Source: an uncultured Balneola sp.
Lineage (GTDB): Bacteria; Bacteroidota; Rhodothermia; Balneolales; Balneolaceae
DNA: 36,920 nt
NCBI GenBank assembly: GCA_902529115.1
Contig: CABZVB010000016.1
Location: 1 to 36,920, forward strand
Direction of reading: 5' to 3'
Part shown: positions 1-8,402 of the stretch, piece by piece
Numbering within the stretch: position 1 is the first letter of the stretch
Layout of the letters: each line of letters starts with the position of its first letter
The notes under the pieces: model-generated
The model's database searches: none
The model's input: only the letters and a program-made list of their open reading frames with translations
Told to the model about the DNA's origin: nothing
Translations under genes and position numbers: made by a program

Positions 1-473
1 GAATACCCTTGGCCTGATTTTTCCTCAGCCATCGGAGCATTCCATTCCAAATGCAACTGCATATCACTGAAAGGTCGTTTGGTTTCAATCGCTCCTGTTC
101 CAGGCTCCACAGTCATAATCCCATCGGCTACCTCCCATTGCGCCGAATGAGTCATTTTCCCAGGTTCATAATCGGCTATACTATTTATTATTCCAGGCAT
201 ATCCCCCGCTATTCGAAGCTGCATGGCCTGCCATTTTGCTAGATCAGTCCCATCAAATAAAACAGTGGCATCCGAAGGGGGCATCTGCGCGGTCAGACCT
301 GGATTAATTTTTGCTAAATCCACATACAATTCCGTGGATTCAGGGGTAACTACTGCCCCACTTTGCGCATGTACATCACAAATAAAACTCACAACAATAC
401 AGAAAGATAAGGTTACAAACCGGCTAATATTAGTTACAAAAAAGCGATTAATAACAAAAGCTTGATAAATCAT
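1..473 (-). CDS. DUF1080 (3-keto-disaccharide hydrolase-like) secreted protein, 5' part only
   Basis: Reading the minus strand from ATG at 473 gives 157 uninterrupted codons that run off the left edge, so the C-terminus is missing. The N-terminus is a signal peptide (hydrophobic stretch TLSFCIVVSFICDVHAQ, likely cleaved near HAQ). It is followed by VLFDGTDLAKWQ, WEVADGIMTVEPGTGAIETK and FSDMQLHLEWNAP, then GQGY at the edge. This order of LFDG, W-x-x-x-DG-x-(M/L)-x-V and D-x-x-L-x-x-E-(W/F) is the beginning of the DUF1080 / 3-keto-disaccharide hydrolase jelly-roll domain, whose next block (GNSG) would lie just outside the window. Such proteins are exported and thought to act on sugars; the substrate cannot be read here. 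It is divergent from lexA, with about 190 bases between the starts. Confidence 0.8.
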   Translation of the reverse strand, partial: MIYQAFVINRFFVTNISRFVTLSFCIVVSFICDVHAQSGAVVTPESTELYVDLAKINPGLTAQMPPSDATVLFDGTDLAKWQAMQLRIAGDMPGIINSIADYEPGKMTHSAQWEVADGIMTVEPGTGAIETKRPFSDMQLHLEWNAPMAEEKSGQGY

Positions 474-578
474 AGTACATATAAAATATTGCAATTCTGG
501 GTTTTGCAGGCACTTAGGCCGATACAATTAATATGAAGAAATAATGAAAGCATTTCATATTGATTTTTACACATATAT

Positions 579-601
579 TATACATTATGTATGATATACA
601 T
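579..601. promoter_or_regulatory. Candidate LexA operator: overlapping dyads and TATACAT direct repeat
   Basis: The perfect inverted repeat ATGTAT-GAT-ATACAT (587-601) overlaps a second perfect dyad, TACAT-T-ATGTA (581-591), and the heptamer TATACAT occurs twice, 16 bases apart (579-585 and 595-601). The site ends about 60 bases before the lexA start. LexA repressors usually bind a dyad in their own promoter, so autoregulation is the natural reading. The motif is not one I can match to a known LexA box of this phylum, and the region is AT-rich, so chance is possible. It also lies between the divergent DUF1080 gene and lexA. Confidence 0.4.
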
Positions 602-662
602 GCAACGTGATGAATTTACCACTTGAGTAAGAATTTCTATCTAAAATAAAAAACCCTGCATC

Positions 663-1316
663 ATGGATTTAGTACATCTGACACGAAAACAACATGAATT
701 CTTTGACTATATTGTTGAGTATAAAAAAGAATATGATATTTGGCCTACATACAGAGAAATAGCTGATCATTTCGGCTTCAAATCTCCCAACAGTGTTACT
801 CAAAACATTCAAGCTCTACTAAAGAAGGGATATTTAGTCAAAGGTGAAGAGGAGGAGTACGATTTACCACCCGATAAAAAAGAACTACTTGGCGAGGCTC
901 ATGGCGCAGGAATTCCCATTCGTGGGCTTATCGCAGCCGGATATTTACAAGAAGCAGTAGAAGCGGATTTAGGGCAATTAACCATAGATAACTTATTTCC
1001 AAATTTAGACAAACTTTTTGCTCTGCGTGTCTCCGGATTCAGCATGAAAGATGCCAATATCTATGACGGCGATTTTGTTCTACTCATGGATACAGAGTTA
1101 AATAGCGGGGATATTGGCGCTGTTTTATACAATGGTGAGACAACTCTAAAACGTATTTTTTGGGATGATCAAGGTCTTCGATTAGAGGCTGCAAACGAAG
1201 AATATGACGACATCTATGTCTCTCCTGACATATTTGAGGAAGTTCGCATTATCGGGAAATATATTGGTCATGTAAATCGCCAAGGATTTCAAAGAGCCCC
1301 TGCCAAAGTCGCCTAG
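663..1316 (+). CDS. lexA: LexA repressor (SOS response, S24 self-cleaving)
   Basis: Transcriptional repressor of the SOS response, inactivated by RecA-stimulated self-cleavage. The 217 residues match the family layout. A winged-helix DNA-binding domain covers residues 1-65 (LTRKQHEFFDYI, PTYREIADHFGFKSPNSV). The cleavage site Ala92-Gly93 lies in IAAGYLQEA. The peptidase domain has nucleophile Ser127 (VSGFSMKDANIYDGD) and general base Lys163 (GETTLKRI). The order and spacing resemble E. coli LexA (Ala84-Gly85, Ser119, Lys156). The ATG at 663 gives a normal-length N-terminus. It is probably a single gene, as rplU follows after about 100 bases. A dyad upstream (579-601) may be its own operator. 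The linker between domains is slightly long and acidic (EEEEYDLPPDKKELLGEAH). Confidence 0.93.
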   Translation: MDLVHLTRKQHEFFDYIVEYKKEYDIWPTYREIADHFGFKSPNSVTQNIQALLKKGYLVKGEEEEYDLPPDKKELLGEAHGAGIPIRGLIAAGYLQEAVEADLGQLTIDNLFPNLDKLFALRVSGFSMKDANIYDGDFVLLMDTELNSGDIGAVLYNGETTLKRIFWDDQGLRLEAANEEYDDIYVSPDIFEEVRIIGKYIGHVNRQGFQRAPAKVA

Positions 1317-1417
1317 CATCAAAAGGGAACAAATTAGTTTTAAAAGCTTTTTTTTAAAGAAGTATTCTCTTATATTTCTAAGCTTTAAGATTACTATTTA
1401 ATTAAATGTATCGTACC

Positions 1418-1912
1418 ATGTACGCGATTGTAGAAATTGGTGGACACCAATACAAAGTTTCCAAAAATGACACGTTATTTGTTGACAAACAAAACGTAAA
1501 AGGAAACAAACTAAGTTTTGACCAGGTACTTTTAGTAAAAGAAGACAGCGGTGTGAAAATAGGCACTCCTATTGTGGAAGGAGCAAAGGTTACCGCCACT
1601 TTGCTCGATACAGTAAAAGCCGACAAGGTATTGATATTCAAAAAGAAAAGACGCAAAGGATATCAGAAGTTAAATGGTCACCGCCAATTAATGTCACAAA
1701 TTCAAATTGATAGCATTACTTTAGGTGGAACCAAGAAAAAAGCCTCAACCAAGAAAGAAGAGCCCAAAACAGTAGTTGCTCCGGCAGCGAGCAAAGGAGC
1801 TGTGAATCTTAATTCAATGAAAGTAGCTGAGCTCAAAGCACTAGCTAAAAAGCGAGGTCTTGAGGGATACTCAAGCATGAAAAAAGCTGAGTTAATCGAA
1901 TTTTTAAGTTAA
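1418..1912 (+). CDS. rplU: 50S ribosomal protein L21 with C-terminal SAP/Rho_N-like domain
   Basis: Large-subunit ribosomal protein that binds 23S rRNA. Residues 1-103 from ATG 1418 are a normal L21: MYAIVEIGGHQYKV at the start, KIGTPIV in the middle and the KKRRKGYQKLNGHRQ signature near residues 75-90. An in-frame ATG four codons upstream (1406) is possible, but MYAIVEIGG is the family's usual N-terminus. The protein does not stop at about 103 residues as in E. coli. A Lys/Ala-rich linker leads to about 35 residues (MKVAELKALAKKRGLEGYSSMKKAELIEFL region) with the helix-extended-loop-helix pattern of SAP/Rho_N domains, which bind nucleic acid. rpmA follows 27 bases later, the usual rplU-rpmA pair. 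Confidence 0.95.
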   Translation: MYAIVEIGGHQYKVSKNDTLFVDKQNVKGNKLSFDQVLLVKEDSGVKIGTPIVEGAKVTATLLDTVKADKVLIFKKKRRKGYQKLNGHRQLMSQIQIDSITLGGTKKKASTKKEEPKTVVAPAASKGAVNLNSMKVAELKALAKKRGLEGYSSMKKAELIEFLS

Positions 1913-1939
1913 AAGTAATCGATACAAAAGAATACAACA

Positions 1940-2200
1940 ATGGCACATAAAAAAGGACAAGGCTCAACTAGGAACGGACGCGACTCTAACTCAAAGCGAC
2001 TAGGAATTAAAAGATTTGGTGGAGAATTAGTACGCTCAGGTGGAATTATTGTAAGACAGCGAGGAACTAAGTTTCATCCAGGTACTAATGTAATGAGAGG
2101 TGGTGACGATACACTTTTTGCTACTTCTGAAGGTACCGTGAGTTTTTCCAAATCCAAAGGCGGACGACGTTTTGTACATGTAGAATCAATTAGAAACTAA
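1940..2200 (+). CDS. rpmA: 50S ribosomal protein L27
   Basis: Large-subunit protein whose N-terminal tail reaches the peptidyl-transferase centre. The 86-residue length is standard, and the sequence shows [43 protein letters not shown] and the GGRRFVHV block near the end. The N-terminus is the simple MAHKKG form, without the cleavable extension seen in Firmicutes. It is co-directional with rplU and separated by 27 bases. A candidate terminator lies at 2274-2310. Confidence 0.97.
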   Translation: MAHKKGQGSTRNGRDSNSKRLGIKRFGGELVRSGGIIVRQRGTKFHPGTNVMRGGDDTLFATSEGTVSFSKSKGGRRFVHVESIRN

Positions 2201-2273
2201 GACAAAAAAGGTCTTTATGTGCTAATAAATTTTTTGTGGATTAGCTTAAACTGCATTTATATATCTATTTTTG

Positions 2274-2310
2274 AAAGCTTTATTTCTATTTCTGAAATAT
2301 AGCTTTTTTT
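2274..2310 (+). terminator. Rho-independent terminator after rplU-rpmA
   Basis: AAAGCTTTATTTC (from 2274) pairs with GAAATATAGCTTT (2294-2306) with one mismatch around a seven-base loop, and seven consecutive T residues end at 2310. Stem, loop and T-run are all on the plus strand directly after the ribosomal pair. The stem is AT-rich, so strength is uncertain. Confidence 0.65.
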
Positions 2311-2347
2311 ATATCCAAGATTCACTAGCGATTTGTATTTTAAATAT

Positions 2348-3073
2348 ATGATGAAAAGTACATTTCAACCCGCTTGGCCACAACTTAGCGACTTAAAAAC
2401 TGCAAACGGTAATGAGCTTACCGCAAGGACTGTCTATTGCATTGGACGCAATTTTGCTGAACATGCCTCTGAAATGAATTCCCCTACACCGGAGGAACCT
2501 CTCATTTTTACCAAACCCATAGGATCATTAGTAGTGGGTGCAGAAGCAACCATCCAATTACCTACTCAATCCAATGAGGTGCATCATGAGGTTGAATGGG
2601 TGGTTGCCTTGGACAGAGGCGGTAAAAACATTCCCAAAAATGAAGCCTGGGATTATGTTGCAGGATGGGGCGTAGGCATTGATTTAACTGCTCGTGACCT
2701 ACAATCCGCTGCAAAAAAAGCAGGGAAACCATGGGCGGTATCCAAAGGCTTTGACGGCTTTGGCCCAGTGAGCCATTTCACCCCAAAGCCTGTTTCATTC
2801 TTTCCAAAGCACTTGGAAGACTACGAACTTGAACTCACTGTTAATGGTCAAATTCGACAACAAGACAAACTATCCGGCATGTTGTTCACTTTACCAGAAT
2901 TAGTTCATTATCTATCTACTCTTTTTACCCTTCACCCAGGCGACATACTTTTCACTGGAACCCCTGCAGGGGTATCTCAAGTCAAAGCAGGTGATCATTG
3001 CCGTGCTGTCTTAATGAGTAATACTGGTGAGTTAGAATCTCATTTAGACGTTAAGATTACAGTAGACAAATAA
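2348..3073 (+). CDS. Fumarylacetoacetate hydrolase (FAH) family protein
   Basis: About 241 residues, close to the small acylpyruvase-type members (YcgM/FAHD1-like) that hydrolyse or decarboxylate acylpyruvates and related 2-keto acids. Visible blocks are YCIGRNFAEHASEM near the N-terminus, PLIFTKP, the metal-binding E-x-E in EVHHEVEWVV, the third acidic ligand in GIDLTARDLQ, the lysine block WAVSKGFDGFGPV, and FTGTPAGV near the end, which is the usual FAH-fold order. ATG 2348 is chosen because the open frame further upstream has only a TTG at 2333; a second ATG sits at 2351. The M23 peptidase gene starts two bases after the stop, so the two are probably co-transcribed although their functions seem unrelated. 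The substrate cannot be assigned. Confidence 0.85.
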   Translation: MMKSTFQPAWPQLSDLKTANGNELTARTVYCIGRNFAEHASEMNSPTPEEPLIFTKPIGSLVVGAEATIQLPTQSNEVHHEVEWVVALDRGGKNIPKNEAWDYVAGWGVGIDLTARDLQSAAKKAGKPWAVSKGFDGFGPVSHFTPKPVSFFPKHLEDYELELTVNGQIRQQDKLSGMLFTLPELVHYLSTLFTLHPGDILFTGTPAGVSQVKAGDHCRAVLMSNTGELESHLDVKITVDK

Positions 3074-3074
3074 C

Positions 3075-5096
3075 ATGTTCATGTTCAAGTCTTTCATCTT
3101 TGGCATCCTACTATTCCTTTTCAGTATACCCGCAACTAAAATGGGCTGGGCATCCAACGCCGATACTTCTTTTGTGCCAAATTACCGCTGGCCCATTGAT
3201 GGCTCACGACACCTATCAGGTACTTTTGGAGAAACCCGTTCGGCTCATTTTCACAGTGGAATAGATATAAAAACCTGGGGTCGGGAGGGGTATCCCGTAC
3301 TTGCCAGCGAAAAGGGCTATATTAGTCGGATGGCTATAAGTGCGCGCGGTTATGGTAAAGTTCTGTATGTAACACACCCTAACGGATATACTAGTGTATA
3401 TGCCCATCTTCAACGATTCTCACCTGAGCTTCAGGCGTATATTGACTCGGTTCGTTTAGTACAAGGTTATCGTTTTGAAATCGACATTGACCTAGGTTAT
3501 GCATCCAACTCACAGATTCAAAAAAATACTAACCCTTTATTCCCTGTTTCAAGAGGACAACGCATCGCCTACACTGGATCTACTGGAATTGGTCCACCAC
3601 ACCTTCACTTTGAGCTTCGAGACCCACAGGAACGTGCCTTGAATGCTCTAGAATATGGGTTGTCCATTAAGGATCGAATACCTCCTACTATACGATCGCT
3701 AATGGTCGTTCCACTGGCTGCCAATAGCCGAGTAGAAGGGCTAACCCAACGCAAGGTGTTCGGCTCCGTCACACCTGACCCCGAATTTCCAAACCAAACT
3801 CATTTTGGGCAAATTCTTGTTCAAGGGCCGGTGGGTGTAGCTTTTGATATTTTTGATGGCGCAAATGAGGTTAATAATAAGTATGCATTTTACCAAGCAT
3901 GGTTGGTTGATCATGGCCTAGAACAATCCACAAGCCTAAAAGATACAGTGGTATATCAACGACTCGATGCTGTAAATTTTGACGATAACGATGCGATGTT
4001 TTTTGACCGTTTGGCCCCTCACTCTTCCAAAAGGCGAAGCTTTCAAGCTTTTTTCCCACAAGATGGTCCTGAGATTCCTTTCTATAAAACTATGAATTCA
4101 AGCCCAGGTGTAGGGCAAGCCTTAAATACATCTATCGCAGGAGCTCGACGTTTCGAACTTATAGTCCAAGATTATTTTGGTAATGAATCACGAGCAAACT
4201 ATCTACTCAAAGTAGATAAACCGGTAACATATAACCATTCGAGCATCAATGAGTATGCCTCGATTATCCATCCTAGTGATTGGCAGTGGAACCCGGACTG
4301 GATCGCCGTAAACGATTCTCTTAGCTGGTCGTTAAACGCTGATAAGGCTGATTGGCCAATTGCTCCATTCAATAAGAACCAAACTGGATACTGGTTTCAA
4401 AACGAAACCATATATACCATTAGAAGAGTTTATCCCGAACAACCAAACCGAGTCAAAACTAAAGATCAGAGAATTCTCTGGTATGCCCATCCTCATAGTT
4501 TCTCAGACACCTTGAGCCTAGGTGTATTTCATGATGAAATACTTCCAGCAGACAGCACAGGACATCATATCCCTATTCTTGGAATTTTACCCCTACCCCT
4601 ACCCCCACAAAAACCCATCACCGTAGAGTGGTTTATAGGCGATTACCTAGAAGGGTATAGGGATGAAGATGGGCAAATACCAGAGCAACTTGGCCTATAT
4701 CGATACGATCCGGAGGAAGAAAACTATGAAAGAATCTCATCACACATTTATGGTGGAATCCTCCGAGCAAATATCTCTAGGAGTGGTCTTTTTACATTAT
4801 GGGCCGATACGGTAGCCCCAAAAGCGTATAATATTCGGGTTGAACCGACCGTCTTTGGTACTACGGGTGTGCAACTTCGCTATGATGAGGAACACTCTGG
4901 AATCATAACCCAGGCATCTGTAATTACTGTGAATAACCAACTAGGAATTATTGAATTTGATTACGAAGATAACACCATACTTTATTACCGGCCAGGTTGG
5001 ACGGCCGCTAAAGGAGATACACTCGAAATAAGCTATCAGATTCTGGACGGGGCTGGCAATCGCGTTGAAAGACAGACCACACACATCGTCCGATAG
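3075..5096 (+). CDS. Secreted M23 family metallopeptidase with long C-terminal extension
   Basis: A predicted exported zinc endopeptidase of the lysostaphin/LytM type, which cuts peptidoglycan cross-bridges. A signal peptide (FIFGILLFLFSIPA) is followed by the catalytic domain at about residues 37-185. The zinc ligands are His60 and Asp64 (HFHSGIDI) and His178 in GPPHLHFELRD, with catalytic His111 in YAHLQRF and His176. All active-site residues are present, so it should be active. An insertion of about 40 residues separates the YAHL block from the SRGQRIAYTGSTG block. Roughly 490 residues follow with no domain I can name; Ig-like beta-rich segments are likely (TVAPKAYNIRV, LEISYQILDGAGN). It starts two bases after the FAH-family gene. 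Confidence 0.88.
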   Translation: MFMFKSFIFGILLFLFSIPATKMGWASNADTSFVPNYRWPIDGSRHLSGTFGETRSAHFHSGIDIKTWGREGYPVLASEKGYISRMAISARGYGKVLYVTHPNGYTSVYAHLQRFSPELQAYIDSVRLVQGYRFEIDIDLGYASNSQIQKNTNPLFPVSRGQRIAYTGSTGIGPPHLHFELRDPQERALNALEYGLSIKDRIPPTIRSLMVVPLAANSRVEGLTQRKVFGSVTPDPEFPNQTHFGQILVQGPVGVAFDIFDGANEVNNKYAFYQAWLVDHGLEQSTSLKDTVVYQRLDAVNFDDNDAMFFDRLAPHSSKRRSFQAFFPQDGPEIPFYKTMNSSPGVGQALNTSIAGARRFELIVQDYFGNESRANYLLKVDKPVTYNHSSINEYASIIHPSDWQWNPDWIAVNDSLSWSLNADKADWPIAPFNKNQTGYWFQNETIYTIRRVYPEQPNRVKTKDQRILWYAHPHSFSDTLSLGVFHDEILPADSTGHHIPILGILPLPLPPQKPITVEWFIGDYLEGYRDEDGQIPEQLGLYRYDPEEENYERISSHIYGGILRANISRSGLFTLWADTVAPKAYNIRVEPTVFGTTGVQLRYDEEHSGIITQASVITVNNQLGIIEFDYEDNTILYYRPGWTAAKGDTLEISYQILDGAGNRVERQTTHIVR

Positions 5097-5350
5097 CTCT
5101 ATTACCATTTCAGAGTATAGCAACATATTCCTAGAATTTCTTATATAATTCTTCAGAAAACTCAGAAAACAGCTGTAAAAATACATCATAACAAATTTTT
5201 TACTTGTATAAATTATTTACCTATACCATCTTCATTAGTTATACAGCTTAATAGCTAACTTAAGAAGAATACAGCCTACCCTTAAAGTTACAAAACAATT
5301 TTTTTACACTATTTGGGCTTTAGTAAACACCTATTCAATCCCACAGGATC

Positions 5351-5752
5351 TTAGACTGAGGCTATACAGCTAATTTCAACAAATACATGTTTAGGAAGCG
5401 TCTGCACAGCTACGGTCTCCCTAGCAGGTGGATTTTCGGTGAAAAATATCCCATAGATTTCATTCACTACATCAAAGTCGTCCATGCTATTCAAAAAAAC
5501 AGAGCACTTGATCACCTTGGAAAAATCTGAGCCTGCAGCACTCAGCACTTCACTTAGGTTTTCCATAACCTGTTGAGTCTGGGTTTTGGCATCCTCACCC
5601 ACTATTTCCATAGTGGTTGGATCTAAGGCAATTTGTCCTGAGCAATAGACAATATCATTATGAATAACTGCTTGGCTGTAGGGTCCTATAGCTGCGGGAG
5701 CGCTATTTGTGGCTACAATTTTTTTCGTGGATTGAGTCTGTGAAGTCGCCAT
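5351..5752 (-). CDS. ridA: RidA family reactive-intermediate deaminase
   Basis: RidA hydrolyses enamine/imine intermediates (such as 2-aminoacrylate) made by PLP enzymes, protecting those enzymes from damage. The 133 residues include GPYSQAV, YCSGQIALDP, the substrate-binding Arg111 in NPPARETV and Glu126 in FVEISCIA. The arginine marks the active deaminase subgroup. The first ten or so residues (MATSQTQSTK) are an unstructured-looking extension. It is a single gene, convergent with the M23 peptidase; the 254 bases between the two stops show no clear terminator to me. PLP enzymes occur in the window (cystathionine synthase, HisC-like) but are not linked to it. Confidence 0.93.
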   Translation of the reverse strand: MATSQTQSTKKIVATNSAPAAIGPYSQAVIHNDIVYCSGQIALDPTTMEIVGEDAKTQTQQVMENLSEVLSAAGSDFSKVIKCSVFLNSMDDFDVVNEIYGIFFTENPPARETVAVQTLPKHVFVEISCIASV

Positions 5753-5874
5753 AACTTGCTAATTAAGTGAATATTAATGAATTAGATTGCTTTCGCGTTA
5801 TTATTGCACAAAGTACTATATATACTTACTTTATAAAACAGTAAAGAATTTAATTTTATCACAAGTTTAATACC

Positions 5875-7155
5875 ATGAAAACCCTTTTCACAAGAACGTT
5901 TTTTCTAACTCTGGCTGTATATGTTTTTGCCAGTTGTACTGGTGATCCACTCGTCAAACCTATTAAAGAGGGCATAGATGCCCAAAATTATGAAGCGGCC
6001 ATTGTTGCTGCGGATTCTGCTCTATTGACTGACCCCACCAATGCCATGGCTTTATACTATCGCGGCTATGCGATGAATATGAAAGCTGGGGCAACAGACG
6101 ATATCACTGTACGTGAAGTGTTGTACAGTGAAATGCGATCCAATCTGGCTGATGCACGAACCGCCTTTGCTGCTATGGAAAAAGCTCCCGCAGAAGCTGA
6201 ACAGGTGAATAATATTATTTTGAATGCTTGGGGTCGTGAGCATAACAAAGCTATTGAATATGCACTGGATGATTCAGTAATGGCCACCGTGCAAAACCCT
6301 ATTGAATACTCCATACAGCATTTAGTAAATGCCACTACAGCGAACCCAGATTCTACTCTATCTTATGACGTACTAGCTCAAGTGTATTACATGAATGCTG
6401 ATTACCAGGGAGCTGCAGCCGCTATGGCCAAAGTAATTGAGCTTAAAAATCCAGGCGAAGCTTCTGAATATGATCGTTATGCCTCGTATAATTTCCTTAT
6501 GGGTAAACCAGATATAGCAGTAAGCGCACTTGAAGAAGGCCTAGCACTCTATCCTGACAGCACTTCTCTAATCCAGAAAATGGCAGATGGTCTATTCCAA
6601 ACTGGTGACACCGATCGGGCACTAGAACTGGTAGAGGGATTAATAGAAAATGATCCCACTAATGCCCAATACCGGCTTGTTATAGGTACCCAAATCTATC
6701 AAAGAGTGATGACTCTATCAGATTCTGTGAGTACAAACAGTGATCTAATCTATGACCTTCGCGATGAGGATATAGTGCGTGTAGAAGAGCTTAACGAAAT
6801 AAACAAAGAATTGCGCGGGCAAATTGACATACTTACTACACGGGCTGAAGCTGCTTTGATTACAGCAGCTGAAATTGAGCCAGAAAACCCAATGATCTTT
6901 AACACCCTTGGAGTAGTCTATCAAAACAAATCAGCTGCATTGTTTGACCTACGAAATAACACCCTAGATAACGATGAGGCCATGCGTCTAGACGAATTAG
7001 CCAAAGCAGAGGCTACACTTGCAATGGAAAATTATGAGCGCGCAGCTGAGTTAGATCCAGAAAATACCAGCTACTGGGAATCATTGTTTCGCATTTACAC
7101 CGCGCTCGGAATGCTTGAAGAGGCAGAAGCAGCGATGGAAAAGGCAGGAATGTAA
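5875..7155 (+). CDS. TPR-repeat lipoprotein (copy 1)
   Basis: A predicted lipoprotein: the N-terminus MKTLFTRTFF... ends in a lipobox-like FAS-Cys at about residue 21, so the mature protein would be lipid-anchored and face the periplasm or outer-membrane inner leaflet. The rest is helical and acidic with recurring TPR-type helix pairs, e.g. NYEAAIVAADSALLTDPTNAMALYYRGYA, DYQGAAAAMAKVIELKNP and MENYERAAELDPENTSYWESL. TPR repeats hold protein partners; there is no catalytic domain. The next gene is a diverged paralogue (compare WGREHNKAIEYAL here with YWAQEHNAGIHAL there), separated by 68 bases. The role is unknown. Confidence 0.82.
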   Translation: MKTLFTRTFFLTLAVYVFASCTGDPLVKPIKEGIDAQNYEAAIVAADSALLTDPTNAMALYYRGYAMNMKAGATDDITVREVLYSEMRSNLADARTAFAAMEKAPAEAEQVNNIILNAWGREHNKAIEYALDDSVMATVQNPIEYSIQHLVNATTANPDSTLSYDVLAQVYYMNADYQGAAAAMAKVIELKNPGEASEYDRYASYNFLMGKPDIAVSALEEGLALYPDSTSLIQKMADGLFQTGDTDRALELVEGLIENDPTNAQYRLVIGTQIYQRVMTLSDSVSTNSDLIYDLRDEDIVRVEELNEINKELRGQIDILTTRAEAALITAAEIEPENPMIFNTLGVVYQNKSAALFDLRNNTLDNDEAMRLDELAKAEATLAMENYERAAELDPENTSYWESLFRIYTALGMLEEAEAAMEKAGM

Positions 7156-7223
7156 CCTAGGCGTACACACCAATCGGAAATTCGCTGAGATGAAAAGTCC
7201 CAGCAGTTCATAAATCTTTTTCA

Positions 7224-8399
7224 ATGAAGATGATTAGTTTCACCCGATGGGCAGTAATAGTTGCCTTTGGGTTTTCTTTAGGATGCTCAAATACACTAAA
7301 AATAGTTGATTCTTTGGTGGAAGAAGAAGCTTATTTTCAAGCGTTAAAAGAACTCGAAGAAGGCTTAGAAAGACGTCCCGAAAGCGAGCTACTCTGGTTT
7401 GAGCAAGGACGAATTCATCTAATTTACTCAGAAACAGATGAGCCCATTCAGCGCACCTATCACTATCAAACTGCCTACTATTCATTTGAGGAGGCTCGAC
7501 GTCTAGGTATAGATTCCGCTCAAAGTGCGGAAATAGATAATCTACTTCAACGATATTGGGCCCAAGAACACAATGCGGGGATACATGCACTCGAAAGTGG
7601 TGAATACGAAGACCGCCTTCGCGATGCAGCCTCTCATCTTCGCAATGCAGTAGCGCTTAAACCCAACGAGATTTCGTCCTATATTGCCCTCACCAATGCC
7701 TATTATTCGGCAGACAAAATAAAACTAGCGGTCAAAACCCTAAGTGATGCCGAAGAAAATCTAGATACTCCAAATGCGCAGATTTACGAAAAACTAGGTT
7801 TTCTATCCCTTGAACAAGGAAAAATCGAAGATGCCATCACATTTTATCAGCTTTCGATTGATATAAGCGACAACAAAAATGCCGCCTTCGGACTCGTCAA
7901 TGCCTACATTTCCAATGGTGAGTCTCTGAAAGCAGTCGATCTTTTGACTGGGCTATTAACGCGATACCCCAACGAAACCGATATTAACCACGTCTATGGA
8001 GTACAGCTTAACATTGTACTCGATGGCTATTTGACCCAACTACATCAGGCGTATAAAGTTGATAATTCGGTGGAGGTAGAGCAGCTTCGACAGGCTATAG
8101 AGAATATGATGGAAGGTGCGGAAGGACAGTTGACCCAAGCTTACAAAAACGATATTTCTAACACATCTTTTGTGGAAAGTCTTGCGATTTTTTACAATAA
8201 CCTCACTTCTAAGTATCTGGAAATGCTCGAAGTTGCCTACACCGAGCATGTAGATATTATGAGTGACTCAGCAGCTGAATATTTAGACAAAGCTATTACC
8301 TACTACAAACGAATGGAACAACTCCGCCCCAATGAAAAGGAATATGCGAAAAAAGCGGAAAATCTAGGTGAATTACGCATTGTCCTCTTCACCTATTAG
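7224..8399 (+). CDS. TPR-repeat lipoprotein (copy 2, paralogue)
   Basis: 391 residues with a probable lipoprotein signal (VIVAFGFSLG-Cys at about residue 21; Ser at -3 is atypical for a lipobox). The body contains TPR-like helix pairs: AYFQALKELEEGLERRPESELLWFEQG, AASHLRNAVALKPNEISSYIALTNAYY, and GKIEDAITFYQLSI. It aligns in layout with the preceding gene, including an E-HN-x-x-I-x-AL block, a conserved SxxHLxNA(T/V)xxxP repeat and a C-terminal repeat ending in a leucine-proline-asparagine-glutamate turn, so the two look like an old tandem duplication. Only three bases separate its stop from the next start, which suggests co-transcription with the cystathionine gamma-synthase/lyase gene. Confidence 0.8.
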   Translation: MKMISFTRWAVIVAFGFSLGCSNTLKIVDSLVEEEAYFQALKELEEGLERRPESELLWFEQGRIHLIYSETDEPIQRTYHYQTAYYSFEEARRLGIDSAQSAEIDNLLQRYWAQEHNAGIHALESGEYEDRLRDAASHLRNAVALKPNEISSYIALTNAYYSADKIKLAVKTLSDAEENLDTPNAQIYEKLGFLSLEQGKIEDAITFYQLSIDISDNKNAAFGLVNAYISNGESLKAVDLLTGLLTRYPNETDINHVYGVQLNIVLDGYLTQLHQAYKVDNSVEVEQLRQAIENMMEGAEGQLTQAYKNDISNTSFVESLAIFYNNLTSKYLEMLEVAYTEHVDIMSDSAAEYLDKAITYYKRMEQLRPNEKEYAKKAENLGELRIVLFTY

Positions 8400-8402
8400 A
8401 CT

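Noticed and set aside
51-465. Two short plus-strand open frames at the left edge
   Set aside because: They are antisense to the minus-strand DUF1080 gene, which has a signal peptide and recognisable domain blocks.
1340-1365. AAAAGCTTTT-type palindrome between lexA and rplU as a terminator
   Set aside because: The stem is almost pure A/T with no proper loop, and such runs are expected by chance in this AT-rich gap.
2221-2245. GCTAAT...ATTAGC inverted repeat after rpmA
   Set aside because: Six pairs around a 13-base loop and no following T-run; the structure at 2274-2310 is the better terminator.
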